Part shown: positions 9,835 through 18,169 of the stretch, piece after piece | Numbering within the stretch: the first letter of the stretch is position 1 | Layout: every line of letters starts with the position of its first letter | Assembly (NCBI GenBank): GCA_027484575.1 | Contig: JAIXSQ010000004.1 | Coordinates: 124,001-188,000 of the forward strand | Reading direction: 5' to 3' | Length of the DNA: 64,000 bases | From: Comamonadaceae bacterium | GTDB taxonomy: Bacteria; Pseudomonadota; Gammaproteobacteria; Burkholderiales; Burkholderiaceae_C | Program-made: the position numbers and the translations under genes | Notes under the pieces: model-generated | Told to the model about the DNA's origin: nothing | Database searches by the model: none | What the model saw: only the letters and a program-made list of their open reading frames with translations

Positions 9835-10980
9835 ATGCAGATGCGTCTGAAGCTGACGGCCGCCGTGGCCATGGCGTTCGTGGGGAGCGTCGCCAGCGCC
9901 CAGGACGTGCAGGTGATCAAGATCGGCCACGTGGCACCCACCTCGGGCCAGATCGCGCACCTGGGCAAGGACAACGAGAACGGCGCCCGGATGGCCATCG
10001 AGGACCTGAACGCGAAGAACCTGACCATCGGCGGCAAGAAGGTCAAGTTCGAGCTGCAGGCCGAGGACGATGCAGCCGATCCCAAGCAGGGCACCGCGGC
10101 CGCCCAGAAGCTCGTGGACACCAAGGTCTCCGGCGTCGTCGGCCACCTGAACTCGGGCACCACCATCCCGGCGTCGAAGCTCTATTCCGATGCCGGCATC
10201 CCGCAGATCTCGCCGTCCGCCACCAACCCCAAGTACACCCGCCAGGGCTACAAGACCGCCTTCCGCGTCGTGGCCGACGACGTGCACCTGGGCGGCACGC
10301 TGGGCCGCTACGCCGTCAAGGACCTCAAGGCCAAGACCGTGGCCCTGATCGACGACCGCACGCCGTACGGCCAGGGCGTCGCCGACGAATTCGAGAAGGC
10401 CGCCAAGGCCGCCGGCGCCACCGTCGTGGGCCGCGAGTTCACCACCGACAAGGCCACCGACTTCATGGCCATCCTGACCACCCTGCGCGCCAAGAAGCCC
10501 GACGTGGTGTTCTTCGGCGGCATGGACTCGGTCGCCGGCCCGATGCTGCGCCAGATGAAGTCGCTGGGCATCAATGCCAAGTTCATGGGCGGCGACGGCA
10601 TCTGCACCTCCGAGCTGCCCAAGCTGGCCGTCGACGCGGTGGGCGACAGCAAGGTCTACTGCGCCGAAGCCGGCGGCGTGGACGGCGCGCTCAAGAAGGA
10701 CCTCGACGCCTTCAAGGACCGCTACAAGAAGCGCTTCAACGCCGACGTGCAGATTTACGCGCCGTACGTGTACGACGCCGTGATGGTGATGGCCGACGCC
10801 ATGGTCAAGGCCGGCTCCTCCGAGCCCGCCAAGTACCTGCCGGTGCTGGCCAAGACCAGCGCCTACAAGGGCGTGACCGGCCCGATCTCCTTCGACGAGA
10901 AGGGCGACATCAAGAACGGCGCGCTGACGCTCTACACCTACAAGGGTGGCAAGCGCGAGCAGCTGGCCGTGGTCCGCTGA
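9835..10980 (+). CDS. Branched-chain amino-acid ABC transporter substrate-binding protein (LivJ/LivK type)
   Basis: A 381-residue periplasmic binding protein of type-1 fold. A signal peptide (residues 1-22, ending SVASAQ) precedes two lobes with KIGHVAPTSGQIAHLGKDNENGA, the ligand-pocket segment VVGHLNSGTTIPASKLYSDAGIPQISPSATNP, and IDDRTPYGQGVADEF. This is the Liv family; ligand may be Leu/Ile/Val or another amino acid. The start has a strong GGAGG five to ten bases upstream. It stands alone, with a terminator behind and no permease genes nearby, so the rest of the transporter must be elsewhere. Confidence 0.92.
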   Translation: MQMRLKLTAAVAMAFVGSVASAQDVQVIKIGHVAPTSGQIAHLGKDNENGARMAIEDLNAKNLTIGGKKVKFELQAEDDAADPKQGTAAAQKLVDTKVSGVVGHLNSGTTIPASKLYSDAGIPQISPSATNPKYTRQGYKTAFRVVADDVHLGGTLGRYAVKDLKAKTVALIDDRTPYGQGVADEFEKAAKAAGATVVGREFTTDKATDFMAILTTLRAKKPDVVFFGGMDSVAGPMLRQMKSLGINAKFMGGDGICTSELPKLAVDAVGDSKVYCAEAGGVDGALKKDLDAFKDRYKKRFNADVQIYAPYVYDAVMVMADAMVKAGSSEPAKYLPVLAKTSAYKGVTGPISFDEKGDIKNGALTLYTYKGGKREQLAVVR

Positions 10981-11001
10981 TCCGGTACCCCTGACCGCCA
11001 T

Positions 11002-11025
11002 GAAGGCCGCCTGCGGGCGGCCTTC
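11002..11025 (+). terminator. Terminator after the Liv-type binding protein
   Basis: Ten-bp perfect stem GAAGGCCGCC / GGCGGCCTTC with a 4-nt loop, then CGTCTTTG. The T tract is weak. Confidence 0.65.
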
Positions 11026-11075
11026 GTCTTTGGTGTCCGCCCCGTGCCGGACCGTGCGGTGTGCTGCTGCGCTGC

Positions 11076-11081
11076 TACAAT
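11076..11081 (+). promoter_or_regulatory. -10 box of the tRNA-Ser gene
   Basis: TACAAT lies 12 bp before the mature tRNA 5' end, the host consensus also seen before rimP, ratA and guaB. No clear -35 could be chosen. Confidence 0.5.
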
Positions 11082-11093
11082 CGCGGGCTCCTC

Positions 11094-11184
<91 letters not shown>

Positions 11185-11266
11185 GGCGACCCCCAGCGGT
11201 CGATCACGCGGCCTCCGCGCCGCAGCCTGGCCCGCCCGGTTCAGCACCGGCGCAACGTTCCCCACG

Positions 11267-11293
11267 AAAAAAAGCCCGCGCAGCGCGCGGGCT
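11267..11293 (-). terminator. Terminator of the small orphan gene
   Basis: On the minus strand the stem AGCCCGCGC / GCGCGGGCT with 3-nt loop runs into seven T residues, about 30 bp after the stop of the gene at 11325. Confidence 0.85.
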
Positions 11294-11324
11294 CGTCCGA
11301 GCCGGGTGCCTGCCGGCCGGTGGG

Positions 11325-11699
11325 TCACTCCCCGTCGAACGGCTGGCCGTTGCTGCGGCCCAGCGGGCTGGGGCGCGAGCGCAGCCCCGCGGGCAGGAGG
11401 TCCGTGAACATCTCGCCGAGCAGGGCCATCTGCTCGTAGGCCCAGGCCTCGCCCCGCTGGCGTGCCAGGTGCCCCATCAGCTCGCCCCGCATGAACCAGA
11501 GCGCCTCGGGATCGTCCGCATAGCGCAGGCGCCGGCGCAAGGACTGCAGGCGCTCCTCCTCGCCCGTGGGCAGCAGCTCGAGCATGCGTGCACGCAGGTC
11601 GTCGAGCGACCACCGCGCCGGCGTCGGCGAGGTCGCCGGCGCGGTGACGCTGAACAGCGCGTGCAGGCTGTTGCGCAGGTTGGGCTTGAACCATCGCAT
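11325..11699 (-). CDS. Conserved hypothetical protein, paralogue of the gene at 47542
   Basis: A 124-residue cytosolic protein of unknown function. It shares with the protein at 47542-47883 an MxWFK start, a RRLRYADDPEALWFMRGEL helix (the other has RRIRYAADIQGLWYLRGDL), a GEMF/TEMF segment and an LLPxxLxSRPSPL C terminus. The start at 11699 is favoured over the Met four codons earlier because GGAG sits 6-7 bp before it. It lies 15 bp downstream of the MerR/cyclase-like gene on the same strand and shares its terminator, so the two form a probable operon. Confidence 0.75.
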   Translation of the reverse strand: MRWFKPNLRNSLHALFSVTAPATSPTPARWSLDDLRARMLELLPTGEEERLQSLRRRLRYADDPEALWFMRGELMGHLARQRGEAWAYEQMALLGEMFTDLLPAGLRSRPSPLGRSNGQPFDGE

Positions 11700-11714
11700 G
11701 TCGTTCTCCACTGC

Positions 11715-13301
11715 TCAGGCGCCCTGCGGGCGCGCGTTGTCGTCCATGGCGGCGGCTGCCGGCATGGCCATCTCCATGTCCACGAGTTCGGTCACCGGCA
11801 GCTGCTCCAGCGCGGCGGGCACGGTGGCGCCGGGTGCGCCGTGGGCCGCGGCCAGGTCCAGCAGGCGGGCGAAGCTGCTGAGCACGCGGGCATCGCCGCC
11901 CGACGCATCGCGCCGGGGCACGCCGTAGCTCAGGCGTTCGCGCTGCGCGCCGTCCAGCTTGCCCACCAGGTTGCGGGTGATCCACACCGCCCCGCCGTGG
12001 GCGAGGGCCGAGAGCTGGCGGGCGTGGTCCACGGCGTCGCCCAGCACGGTCAGCTCCTGGGGATGGGTGGGGCGCAGCACGCCCATCCACTCCAGCCCCT
12101 CGGCCAGGCCCGTGTTCATGCACAGCTCGATGTCCCAGCCCTTGCGCACGCGCCAGCGGCTGCTCACGTGGCGCATCGCCTCGCGCACGTCGTGCGCTGC
12201 GGCCAGGGCATTCCACAGGTAGCCCTCGGCCGGGCCGTGTCCGGGCAGGAAGTAGCACAGCATCCCGTCGCCGGGGTGGCGGCCGTGGCGGCCACCGTGG
12301 CGGGCGAACACCGCATCCAGCGCCAGCCAGACCTCGTTGACCAGCTCGAAGTACTCGCGGGCGGGCAGTTGCAGCCACAGCCCGGCCGCGTCCTGCAGCC
12401 CGGCGGCCAGCACGGCGACCTGGGTCAGCTGGGGCGGGGGCAGGGGACCGGTGGCCGGATCCACGGCCACCGGCGCGGGAACGAGCTGCAGCAGGATGCC
12501 GGCGTCGGAGCGGACGGCTTGCAGCAGGTGCGGCACCCCCGCCAGCTGCAGGCGCAAGCTGGCCACCGGCTGCGCCAGGCTCAGGCGCGGGACGTGCTCG
12601 CGCAGGCGGTCGCGCGTGGCGGGGTCGAGATCAGCCAGCAGCGGATCGAGCGCCAGCCCGTGCTCGCGTGCGAGGCCCAGGTGCAGCGCCAGCACGCCGT
12701 CGCGGCCGGGGGCGTCCGGCCCAGCCCAGGCCTGGAGGGTGGCGAGCAGCCGCGCGGCCGGTGCCGTGGTGCCGACGCCCGCCAGCGGGCCGCCGGGCCG
12801 GCGGGCCAGCGCATTGCTCCAGACCAGGCCGGCCTGGCGGTCCAGCAGCCAGGCGGGCACCTGCAGCTCCGGCAGGGTGGGGGTGCCGGCAGGGCGCGCG
12901 GGCGGCGCCGGATCCATGGCCGCCGGTGCGGACGCGCCGCCCACCAGCCCCGTTCGCGAGGGCGGGAAGGAGGCCGGGAGCGCCGACGTCGTGACCTCAG
13001 CGGACGCGGCGCCCGGTGCCGGACGCGACGGCGCAGCCGGCTGCTGGGGCGTATCGCCGGCGCCGGCCTGGCCGAAATGCGCGCCGATGCGCGCCATGCT
13101 CCAGCCTTCGCGCTTGAGGCGCTGGATGTCCAGCACGCGCTGCACGGCCGACTCGGGGAAGTAGCCGATGCGGGGCGCGCCACCATCGTCCGGCTGAGGC
13201 GGCAGCACCTCGGGGCGCGGCAGCAGGCCGGTGGCGATGTAGTTGTTCAGGGTCGCCCGCGAGATGCCGGTGCGCTCCAGAACGTCCTTGCTGGTCAGCA
13301 C
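11715..13301 (-). CDS. MerR-type HTH protein fused to a degenerate class III nucleotide-cyclase domain
   Basis: A 528-residue protein starting at GTG. Residues 1-75 are a MerR-like winged HTH (TSKDVLERTGISRATLNNYIATGLLP, then IGYFPESAVQRVLDIQRLKREGWS). A Pro/Ala linker and a middle domain follow. From about residue 300 the order resembles an adenylate/guanylate cyclase homology domain: HPGDGMLCYFLPG (Asp345), MNTGLAEG, and ELTVLGDAVDHARQLSALAHGG. The first metal-binding Asp expected in the leading beta strand reads AAG, and the usual Asn of the VN-AAR motif is Asp, so catalysis is doubtful. It probably regulates the adjacent repeat-rich promoter region. Confidence 0.72.
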   Translation of the reverse strand: MLTSKDVLERTGISRATLNNYIATGLLPRPEVLPPQPDDGGAPRIGYFPESAVQRVLDIQRLKREGWSMARIGAHFGQAGAGDTPQQPAAPSRPAPGAASAEVTTSALPASFPPSRTGLVGGASAPAAMDPAPPARPAGTPTLPELQVPAWLLDRQAGLVWSNALARRPGGPLAGVGTTAPAARLLATLQAWAGPDAPGRDGVLALHLGLAREHGLALDPLLADLDPATRDRLREHVPRLSLAQPVASLRLQLAGVPHLLQAVRSDAGILLQLVPAPVAVDPATGPLPPPQLTQVAVLAAGLQDAAGLWLQLPAREYFELVNEVWLALDAVFARHGGRHGRHPGDGMLCYFLPGHGPAEGYLWNALAAAHDVREAMRHVSSRWRVRKGWDIELCMNTGLAEGLEWMGVLRPTHPQELTVLGDAVDHARQLSALAHGGAVWITRNLVGKLDGAQRERLSYGVPRRDASGGDARVLSSFARLLDLAAAHGAPGATVPAALEQLPVTELVDMEMAMPAAAAMDDNARPQGA

Positions 13302-13307
13302 GTCTGT

Positions 13308-13370
13308 GTGTCCAAGAGTTGTTGGACACAGTATTGGACGGTCTAATCAGACAGTCAACACATTTGGACA
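13308..13370. promoter_or_regulatory. Operator cluster of TTGGACA / TGTCCAA repeats before the MerR-type gene
   Basis: A perfect 8-bp inverted repeat GTGTCCAA-6 bp-TTGGACAC (13308-13329) is followed by further TTGGAC copies at 13334 and 13364. Spacing and dyad form fit MerR-type operators, and position just upstream of the HTH gene suggests autoregulation. Confidence 0.6.
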
Positions 13371-13511
13371 CAGGCGTGGCAGAAATCGCACAAATCGACG
13401 CGTGCCCGCTGAGCGACAGCCTTGCGTTGAATGCCGTCCCGTCGCGGGGCAGCGTGAGACCTCTGTCTAAATGACTGTCCAAGTCTGGTTATCTGTCTTG
13501 GACAGATAACC
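13371..13511. promoter_or_regulatory. Further TTGGACA copies and a 25-bp hairpin between regulator and SPFH gene
   Basis: TGTCCAA at 13476 and TTGGACA at 13498-13504 continue the repeat family. 13487-13511 is a perfect 11-bp inverted repeat GGTTATCTGTC / GACAGATAACC around TTG. Because no T run follows, it could be a weak terminator of the SPFH gene or an operator. The rest of this 215-bp gap holds no gene I can support. Confidence 0.5.
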
Positions 13512-13516
13512 GGGCC

Positions 13517-14431
13517 TCACGGGTTGCGCCCGGCCTGCACAAGACGCATCGCCGACGCGATCAGCGCCGAGACCTCGCCCATGTGGGTGGGCACGATCAG
13601 GGTCGACTGGGAGTCCTTGGCGACGTTGCGGAAGGCCTCGACGGCCTTCTCGGCCACTTCCAGCTGCACCGCCTGGTCGCCGCCGGGTTGGCGGATCGCC
13701 TCGGCGATCTGGCGGATCGCCTCGGCCTTGGCCTGCGCCACCGCCAGGATGGCGGCGGCCTGGCCCTGGGCCTGGTTGATCTCGGCCTGCTTCTCGCCTT
13801 CCGAGCGCGCGATGAAGGCTTCGCGTTCGCCGGTGGCGATGTTGATCTGCTCCTGGCGGCGGCCCTCGGAGGCGGCGATCAGGGCGCGCTTCTCGCGCTC
13901 GGCCGTGATCTGCGCCTGCATGGCCCGCAGGATGTCGGCCGGGGGCGTGAGGTCCTTGATCTCGTAGCGCAGCACCTTGACGCCCCAGTTGAGCGCCGCC
14001 TCGTCGATCGCCGCCACCACCTGGGCGTTGATGACGTCGCGCTCCTCGAAGGTCTTGTCCAGCTCGAGCCGGCCGATCACGCTGCGCAGCGAGGTCTGGG
14101 CCAGCTGGGTGATGGCCACCACGTAGTTGGACGAGCCGTAGCTGGCCCGCATGGCGTCGGTGACCTGGAAGTACAGGATGCCGTCGACCTGCAGCTGGGT
14201 GTTGTCCTTGGTGATGCAGACCTGGCTGGGCACGTCCAGCGGGATCTCCTTGAGGCTGTGCTTGTAGGCCACCCGGTCGATGAACGGGAAGATGAAGTTC
14301 AGGCCCGGCGTCAAGGTGCGGTCGTACTTGCCCAGGCGCTCGATGACCCAGGCGTTCTGCTGCGGCACCTGCTTGACCGACTGCACCACGAAGACGGCGG
14401 CCAGGACGAACAGGACGAGTGCGATTTCCAT
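13517..14431 (-). CDS. SPFH/Band 7 membrane protein (stomatin-like, QmcA type)
   Basis: A 304-residue stomatin/prohibitin-family protein. An N-terminal membrane segment (residues 3-18) precedes the SPFH domain with VPQQNAWVIERLGKYDRTLTPGLN, SQVCITKDNTQLQVDGILYFQV and ERDVINAQVVAAIDEAALNWGVKVLRYEIKDLTPP, then a long coiled coil rich in Glu/Ala/Gln. These proteins form large rings or microdomains in the inner membrane. The NfeD-like gene directly upstream is its usual operon partner. Confidence 0.92.
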   Translation of the reverse strand: MEIALVLFVLAAVFVVQSVKQVPQQNAWVIERLGKYDRTLTPGLNFIFPFIDRVAYKHSLKEIPLDVPSQVCITKDNTQLQVDGILYFQVTDAMRASYGSSNYVVAITQLAQTSLRSVIGRLELDKTFEERDVINAQVVAAIDEAALNWGVKVLRYEIKDLTPPADILRAMQAQITAEREKRALIAASEGRRQEQINIATGEREAFIARSEGEKQAEINQAQGQAAAILAVAQAKAEAIRQIAEAIRQPGGDQAVQLEVAEKAVEAFRNVAKDSQSTLIVPTHMGEVSALIASAMRLVQAGRNP

Positions 14432-14459
14432 TGCGGGATCTCCGGACGGGGACGGGGGT

Positions 14460-14885
14460 TCAGATCTTCTCGACCACGAGGCGGTTGCCCACCACCTCGC
14501 GCACGCGGTGCAGGCCGGTGGACGGGGCCGAGCCGGGGGCGTGGGACACGGTCCACTGTGCGCCGCGGTAGCGGACCTGGGCGGTCCCGTCGGCGTGCCA
14601 GGCGTCGACGGTGACGGTCTCGCCGACGTCGAGGTTCACATCGGGGTTGGCGCGCGCCTCCAGGCCGGCCGGCCGGCGCCCGCGCACCAGGTGCCAGGCG
14701 CCCACCGCGCCGCCCCCGACCAGCGCGGCCGCGACCAGTTGCACCGGCACGCCCGCGCCGGCATGCGCCGCCAGCGCGCCGGCCGCCAGCCCCAGGGCCA
14801 GCATGAGCAGGTAGAAGGTCCCGCTCACCAGTTCCAGGGCGACGGCCGCACCGGCCAGCACCCACCACAGCGTCGACGCCGCCAT
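14460..14885 (-). CDS. NfeD-like membrane protein
   Basis: A 141-residue short NfeD protein, partner of the downstream SPFH gene. Residues 5-65 contain two to three TM helices (WWVLAGAAVALELVSGTFYLLMLALG and VPVQLVAAALVGGGAVGAWHL). The C-terminal OB-fold has VGETVTVDAW...GTAQVRYRGAQWTV and ends REVVGNRLVVEK, the family pattern. The start at 14885 has GGAGG five bases before it. It lacks the serine-protease domain of long NfeD proteins. Confidence 0.88.
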   Translation of the reverse strand: MAASTLWWVLAGAAVALELVSGTFYLLMLALGLAAGALAAHAGAGVPVQLVAAALVGGGAVGAWHLVRGRRPAGLEARANPDVNLDVGETVTVDAWHADGTAQVRYRGAQWTVSHAPGSAPSTGLHRVREVVGNRLVVEKI

Positions 14886-15002
14886 TGCATCCTCCAGGGT
14901 CAAGCTGGTCCGATTGTGGCGGTGCCGGGTGTCGAGGCCGCGGCCCGGGGTTTGAATACACTTGCCGCCTTTCGCCTTCGCGCCAAGCGCCTGGACCGCC
15001 CG

Positions 15003-17267
15003 ATGAAATTCCGCTTCCCCATCGTCATCATCGACGAAGACTACCGCTCGGAGAACACGTCCGGGCTGGGCATCCGCGCCCTGGCCCAGGCGATCGAGGC
15101 CGAGGGCATGGAGGTGCTGGGGGTCACGAGCTACGGCGACCTGGTGCAGTTCGCGCAGCAGCAGAGCCGCGCCAGCGCGTTCATCCTGTCGATCGACGAC
15201 GAGGAGTTCACGCCCGGACCCGACCTGGACCCCGCGGTGCTGAACCTGCGCGGCTTCATCAACGAGGTGCGGCGCAAGAACCCGGACGTGCCGATCTACG
15301 TGTACGGCGAGACCAAGACCTCGCAGCACCTTCCCAACGACGTGCTGCGCGAGCTCCATGGCTTCATCCACATGTATGAAGACACCCCGGAGTTCATGGC
15401 CCGCCACATCATCCGCGAGGCCAAGAGCTACCTGGAGGGCATCCAGCCGCCGTTCTTCAAGGCACTGCTGGACTACGCCGAGGACGGCTCCTACTCGTGG
15501 CACTGCCCGGGCCACTCGGGCGGCGTGGCCTTCCTCAAGAGCCCGATCGGCCAGATGTTCCACCAGTTCTTCGGCGAGAACATGCTGCGCGCCGACGTCT
15601 GCAACGCGGTCGACGAACTGGGCCAGCTGCTGGACCACACCGGACCGGTGGCGGCCAGCGAGCGCAACGCGGCGCGGATCTTCAACGCCGACCACTGCTT
15701 CTTCGTCACCAACGGCACCTCGACCTCGAACAAGATGGTCTGGCACCACACGGTGGCGCCCGGCGACGTCGTGGTGGTCGACCGCAACTGCCACAAGTCG
15801 ATCCTGCACTCGATCATCATGACCGGGGCGATCCCCGTGTTCATGAAGCCGACGCGCAACCACTTCGGCATCATCGGCCCGATCCCGCAGAGCGAGTTCA
15901 CGCCCGAGGCCATCAAGGCCAAGATCCGCGCCAACCCGCTGCTGGCCGGGGTCGACCCCGAGACGGTCAAGCCGCGGATCATGACGCTGACCCAGTCGAC
16001 CTACGACGGCGTCCTGTACAACACCGAGACCATCAAGGGCATGCTCGACGGCTACGTCGACGCGCTGCACTTCGACGAGGCCTGGCTGCCGCACGCCGCC
16101 TTCCACCCGTTCTACGGCGCCTTCCATGCCATGGGCAAGAAGCGCTCGCGGCCGGAGAAGTCGCTGGTCTACTCGACCCAGTCCATCCACAAGCTGCTGG
16201 CGGGCATCAGCCAGGCCAGCCACGTGCTGGTGCAGGACGCCAAGGACACCAAGCTGGACCGCCACCTGTTCAACGAGGCGTTCCTGATGCACACCTCGAC
16301 CAGCCCGCAGTACTCGATCATCGCCAGCTGCGACGTGGCCGCCGCGATGATGGAGCCGCCCGGCGGCACCGCCCTGGTCGAGGAGAGCATCCTGGAGGCG
16401 CTGGACTTCCGCCGCGCCATGCGCAAGGTCGACCAGGAGTACGGCAAGGACTGGTGGTTCAAGGTCTGGGGACCCGACAAGCTGGCCGAGGACGGCATCG
16501 GCCGCGCCGACGACTGGATCATCAAGGGGGAGGCCCGCACGGCCAAGTGGCACGGCTTCGGCAACCTGGCCGAGGGCTTCAACATGCTGGACCCGATCAA
16601 GTCCACCATCGTCACGCCCGGCCTGGACCTGAACGGCAAGTTCGCCAAGACCGGCATCCCGGCCTCGATCGTCACCCGCTTCCTGGCCGAGCACGGGATC
16701 ATCGTGGAGAAGACCGGCCTGTACAGCTTCTTCATCATGTTCACCATCGGCATCACCAAGGGCCGCTGGAACACGCTGCTGACGGCGCTGCAGCAGTTCA
16801 AGGACGACTACGCGCGCAACCAGCCGATGTGGCGCATCCTGCCGGAGTTCTGCGCCCAGCACCCGCAGTACGAGCGCATGGGCCTGGCCGACCTGTGCCA
16901 GCACGTGCACGAGCTGTACGCCAAGTACGACATCGCGCGCCTGACCACCGACATGTACCTGTCGCCGCTGATGCCGGCGATGAAGCCCAGCGACGCCTAC
17001 GCGCACATTGCGCACCGCAAGACCGAGCGGGTGCCCATCGACGACCTGGAAGGCCGCATCACCACCTCGCTGGTGACGCCGTACCCGCCGGGCATCCCGC
17101 TGCTGATCCCGGGCGAGGTGTTCAACCGCAAGATCGTCGACTACCTGAAGTTCTCGCGCGAGTTCAACCGCAGCTGCCCGGGCTTCGGCACCGACATCCA
17201 CGGACTGGTCGAGGAGGCCGGTCCGGATGGCCACAAGCACTACTACGCCGACTGCGTGAAGGCCTGA
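15003..17267 (+). CDS. Arg/Lys/Orn decarboxylase (group III PLP decarboxylase)
   Basis: A 754-residue inducible-type amino-acid decarboxylase. Residues 1-130 form the response-regulator-like wing domain (FPIVIIDEDYRSENTSG). The PLP domain has SWHCPGHSGGVAF, TNGTSTSNKMV, FDEAWLPHAAFHPFYG and the Schiff-base Lys in STQSIHKLLAGISQAS. The C-terminal domain runs to VTPYPPGIPLLIPGE. It catalyses decarboxylation of arginine, lysine or ornithine to the polyamine; which one cannot be read from motifs. It is a single gene with its own terminator and no antiporter beside it, so polyamine synthesis is as likely as acid resistance. Confidence 0.9.
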   Translation: MKFRFPIVIIDEDYRSENTSGLGIRALAQAIEAEGMEVLGVTSYGDLVQFAQQQSRASAFILSIDDEEFTPGPDLDPAVLNLRGFINEVRRKNPDVPIYVYGETKTSQHLPNDVLRELHGFIHMYEDTPEFMARHIIREAKSYLEGIQPPFFKALLDYAEDGSYSWHCPGHSGGVAFLKSPIGQMFHQFFGENMLRADVCNAVDELGQLLDHTGPVAASERNAARIFNADHCFFVTNGTSTSNKMVWHHTVAPGDVVVVDRNCHKSILHSIIMTGAIPVFMKPTRNHFGIIGPIPQSEFTPEAIKAKIRANPLLAGVDPETVKPRIMTLTQSTYDGVLYNTETIKGMLDGYVDALHFDEAWLPHAAFHPFYGAFHAMGKKRSRPEKSLVYSTQSIHKLLAGISQASHVLVQDAKDTKLDRHLFNEAFLMHTSTSPQYSIIASCDVAAAMMEPPGGTALVEESILEALDFRRAMRKVDQEYGKDWWFKVWGPDKLAEDGIGRADDWIIKGEARTAKWHGFGNLAEGFNMLDPIKSTIVTPGLDLNGKFAKTGIPASIVTRFLAEHGIIVEKTGLYSFFIMFTIGITKGRWNTLLTALQQFKDDYARNQPMWRILPEFCAQHPQYERMGLADLCQHVHELYAKYDIARLTTDMYLSPLMPAMKPSDAYAHIAHRKTERVPIDDLEGRITTSLVTPYPPGIPLLIPGEVFNRKIVDYLKFSREFNRSCPGFGTDIHGLVEEAGPDGHKHYYADCVKA

Positions 17268-17287
17268 GGCGCGGCCGCCCCAACGAA

Positions 17288-17312
17288 AAAGCCGGCGCTG
17301 GACGCCGGCTTT
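17288..17312. terminator. Bidirectional terminator between decarboxylase and fabI
   Basis: Ten-bp perfect stem AAAGCCGGCG / CGCCGGCTTT, with A-run before and T-run after, between convergent genes; it can serve both. Confidence 0.85.
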
Positions 17313-17349
17313 CTTCATGCGGGGCCCGCGCGCGCGGGCCGCGCGGGGC

Positions 17350-18132
17350 TCACTCGGCCAGGTTCACCGCCGTGTGGCTGTAGCCGCCGTCGACGTAGGT
17401 GATCTCGGCGGTCACGCCGCCGGCCAGGTCCGACAGCAGGAAGGCCGCGACGTTGCCCACGTCCTCGATGGTCACGTTGCGGCGGATCGGCGCGGTCTCG
17501 GCGACCACGTTCAGCAGCTTGCCGAAGTCCTTGATGCCGCTGGCCGCCAGCGTCTTGATCGGGCCCGCGCTGATGCCGTTGACCCGCACGCCCCGCGGGC
17601 CGAGCGAGCCGGCCAGGTAGCGCACCGAGGCCTCGAGCGAGGCCTTGGCCAGGCCCATGGTGTTGTAGTTCGGCACGATGCGCAGCGCGCCCAGGTACGA
17701 CAGGGTCAGGAGCGCCGCCTTGTCGTTGAGCATCGGCAGCGCCGCCTTGGCCATGGCCGGGAAGCTGTAGGCGCTGATGTCGTGGGCGATGCGGAAGGCC
17801 TCGCGAGACAGGCCGTCGAGGAAGTCGCCCGCGATGGCCTCGCGCGGGGCGAAGCCGATGCTGTGGACGAAGCCGTCGAAGGTGGGCCAGTGGGCCGACA
17901 GGTCGGCGAACAGCCTGGCGATCTGGGCGTCGTCGCCGACGTCGCAGTCGAACACCAGTTGCGAGCCGAAATCGGCGGCGAACTCGGTGATGCGGTCCTT
18001 GAAGCGCTCGCCCACGTAGCTGAAGGCGAGTTCGGCGCCCTGCGCGTGGCAGGCCTTGGCGATGCCGTAGGCGATCGAGCGGTTGGACAGCACGCCCGTG
18101 ATCAACAGTTTCTTGCCGGTGAGAAAGCCCAT
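17350..18132 (-). CDS. fabI: Enoyl-[acyl-carrier-protein] reductase (NADH) FabI
   Basis: A 260-residue SDR enzyme that reduces the trans-2-enoyl-ACP double bond in each fatty-acid elongation cycle. It shows [20 protein letters not shown], the FabI form of the cofactor loop, [19 protein letters not shown], and the FabI catalytic pattern [21 protein letters not shown] with two Tyr and Lys spaced as expected. The start at 18132 (MGFLTGKK) is chosen over an upstream Met because it matches family length. It is divergent from yejA with 37 bp between starts. Confidence 0.96.
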   Translation of the reverse strand: MGFLTGKKLLITGVLSNRSIAYGIAKACHAQGAELAFSYVGERFKDRITEFAADFGSQLVFDCDVGDDAQIARLFADLSAHWPTFDGFVHSIGFAPREAIAGDFLDGLSREAFRIAHDISAYSFPAMAKAALPMLNDKAALLTLSYLGALRIVPNYNTMGLAKASLEASVRYLAGSLGPRGVRVNGISAGPIKTLAASGIKDFGKLLNVVAETAPIRRNVTIEDVGNVAAFLLSDLAGGVTAEITYVDGGYSHTAVNLAE

Positions 18133-18169
18133 GCGTCGTGACTCGTGGAAAACTGGGCAGAATTGTCGC

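Noticed and set aside
11715-11720. Active adenylate cyclase regulator
   Set aside because: Key metal-binding and transition-state residues seem altered, so activity was not claimed.
14460-17318. A 952-codon minus-strand frame across the decarboxylase gene
   Set aside because: Only its last 141 codons (NfeD-like) are real; the rest is antisense of the decarboxylase.
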